From Takakia lepidozioides (Eukaryota > Streptophyta > Takakiopsida > Takakiales > Takakiaceae), in contig CM060731.1 in the NCBI GenBank assembly GCA_030704615.1, forward strand, positions 10,976,001-11,036,000: DNA of 60,000 nt, given 5' to 3'. Positions within the stretch are counted from its first letter, which is position 1; each line of letters opens with the position of its first letter. The notes below the pieces were generated by a model. It searched no databases. It worked only from the letters and a program-made list of their open reading frames with translations, and was not told the DNA's origin. Made by a program: the position numbers and the translations under genes. Below, piece after piece: positions 58,631 through 60,000 of this stretch.

Positions 58631-58680
58631 CTGGGTGGCACTCAGTGCACTTCACCAACTGAGCTAGTGACTGCTGGTAT
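58611..58680 (-). repeat. tRNA-like element at the truncated end of gypsy A
   Basis: Minus strand: CACTAGCTCAGTTGGTG (canonical A box TAGCTCAGTTGG at 58654-58665) and GGGGTCAAATCTT (58610-58622, B box-like), spaced as in a tRNA. CAGTCAC and GTTACTG could pair at 6 of 7 positions as an acceptor stem, but other arms are weak. It is a tRNA relic or SINE head joined to gypsy gag sequence. Confidence 0.6.
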
Positions 58681-60000
58681 CTCATTCAACTCTTACTAAA
58701 TGTCGAGTGAACAGTGGAACTTGCTTTATGAGCCAAATATAAACTATTTTTTCTCCTGAAGTTTATACATAATGTTTCTTTATTGCTCATATTATATATT
58801 AATAGACAAATAATTATAATTATATTTAAAATGATCCATTTAAATTCATTTAAATGATTAAAAAATACATATTCAGATATTTCTCCTTATTCTGGACCAA
58901 ACTTTAGTCCAGATTTACTTAAAATTGTGTTACCTAATTCGACACGGTCATCCTGCATGACTCAAAATCTTTATTTACAAACTTACAATCAACTGGCATA
59001 TTGTATTTCCTAGCTCGTTGATAAGCCAAGAAAATATCTCTCAAGGAAGAGAGGCTTGGGGCTAGGTATGAAGCGGTTAAAAAAGCTAAAGTCTTAAGTG
59101 GTACAAATGCTATATGTTTGGGTTGGAACCCATGAAAATAGTAAAGACAATACCATATGTATTCACGGACTGAAGCTTCACTAATTGTAGTTGTAAGAAG
59201 TTCACACTTCTTTTCATTTTTCGTATTTCATATGACAAAATTGTGTGAAAGGTCAAAAATCTGTCAACTTGTCATGTGAAAGGCATTTTCTCAAAGTTGT
59301 CTGTCACAGTGAAAGTAAAAAAAAATTTAACATGTCACAAAAAAGGTAGGGCTACCTGTCAAAAAACAACACTGGTGCTCCCATCATGGTTATTTTTTCC
59401 ATGATTTTCTTAGTATGGCGTAAAGGGCTTCCTCCCCTTATTAAAAAAAAAAAAAAAAAAACCCTTAACTTCCTACAGATAGAGCTTTTTGGCCCTTCAA
59501 ATTTTTTACTGCTAGACAGTAAAACCAAGTTATCCACCGAAATGTGAACAAATGTGTTGCTAGTTGCCACCTACCACATCCATCCATACGAATACCAAGT
59601 ATAGAAGATTTTCACTACGAAATTATCAAGATTATAGTGCTAAGTTGGTGGGGTTTTCTTTTGTTGGGAAATTTGAAAAACTTGCAATGTCCGGTTTGAC
59701 CAGTATTGCAGTGTGGGGTTGAATTTTGTTGGGCCCTCTGCACCCATAATCAGATCCTATTCCAAGGTATGCAAACATACAAAAAAGTTCATGCCAAGTG
59801 CTCGTATATGTTTTTGGGGGGGTTCAAGTTTAGGTCCAGAACATGAAGTTTCTAGCATAGTATCTTCCATCAAAAGAAACTACGCATAAATCCTAGCTTT
59901 TTTGTATCCAAGCGGTGAGAAAAATAACTTCTTATGAACCTCATAATAATGTTTAAAAAAATTCCGAATCCAATGGTAAAATTTTCTAAATTTGAGGGCT
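58681..60000. other. AT-rich end of the window, no gene seen
   Basis: Low-GC sequence with short frames only. A run of about 20 A residues at 59443-59462 could be the tail of a plus-strand retroelement, but nothing upstream is recognisable. Short A or T runs occur elsewhere. Confidence 0.5.

Noticed and set aside
58611-58680. Functional tRNA gene
   Set aside because: The A box is canonical, but the T arm and anticodon arm pair poorly and no clean cloverleaf forms.
3-60000. CRISPR array, bacterial operon or phage module
   Set aside because: No regularly spaced direct repeats with unique spacers and no bacterial gene organisation; all recognisable genes are plant nuclear or transposon genes.

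Overview
The window is nuclear DNA of a land plant. Two genes have many short introns with GT/AG borders, a third encodes a plant-type AP2/ERF protein with EAR repression motifs, and the rest is dominated by Ty3/gypsy chromoviruses, CACTA transposons, tRNA-derived repeats and satellites. PPR relics of the KEVH..I..G..PNV type and a DUF7869-like element hint at a seedless plant (fern, lycophyte or bryophyte), but the species cannot be fixed from the sequence.

Genes. (1) 114-5977 (+): an 11-exon gene for the tRNA 2-thiouridylase MnmA/MTU1, rebuilt exon by exon to an unbroken 684-residue frame with all catalytic motifs. (2) 7754-8650 (-): an intronless AP2/ERF repressor, convergent with MnmA. 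(3) 27041-31373 (-): a 7-exon gene for NOB1, the 20S pre-rRNA D-site endonuclease, rebuilt to 680 residues with intact PIN domain, zinc ribbon and C-terminal motif. All three look functional.

8.65-27 kb is non-coding. GC-rich islands alternate with AT-rich stretches, short TCACTAA motifs, microsatellites, a dispersed ~85 bp repeat and tRNA-derived (A box/B box) elements. 31.5-34.3 kb holds a short-TIR element, a 64 bp tandem repeat and an AT-rich satellite with ~170 bp monomers. 35.0-37.6 kb is a broken DUF7869-type mobile-element gene whose N-terminal part contains RNA polymerase II CTD-like heptads. 37.8-42.2 kb contains a ~675 bp tandem repeat and about a dozen copies of a palindrome centred on GCGATCGC.

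43.1-58.6 kb is one nested transposon stack. The oldest layer is gypsy A (minus strand, 3' LTR 43095-43702, truncated near 58.6 kb). It is split by CACTA-2 (45202-55018, TSD agt) and CACTA-1 (55324-56151, TSD gtc). CACTA-2 carries relics of a PPR gene, partly amplified as a 195 bp tandem repeat, and was itself entered by gypsy B (about 47059-52125), which has a 726 bp 5' LTR, a PBS, gag, protease, RT, RNase H, a deleted integrase and a chromodomain. Removing the CACTA elements makes gypsy A contiguous again. This PPR-carrying CACTA is the most interesting object here, followed by the GCGATCGC cluster and the CTD-like repeats.
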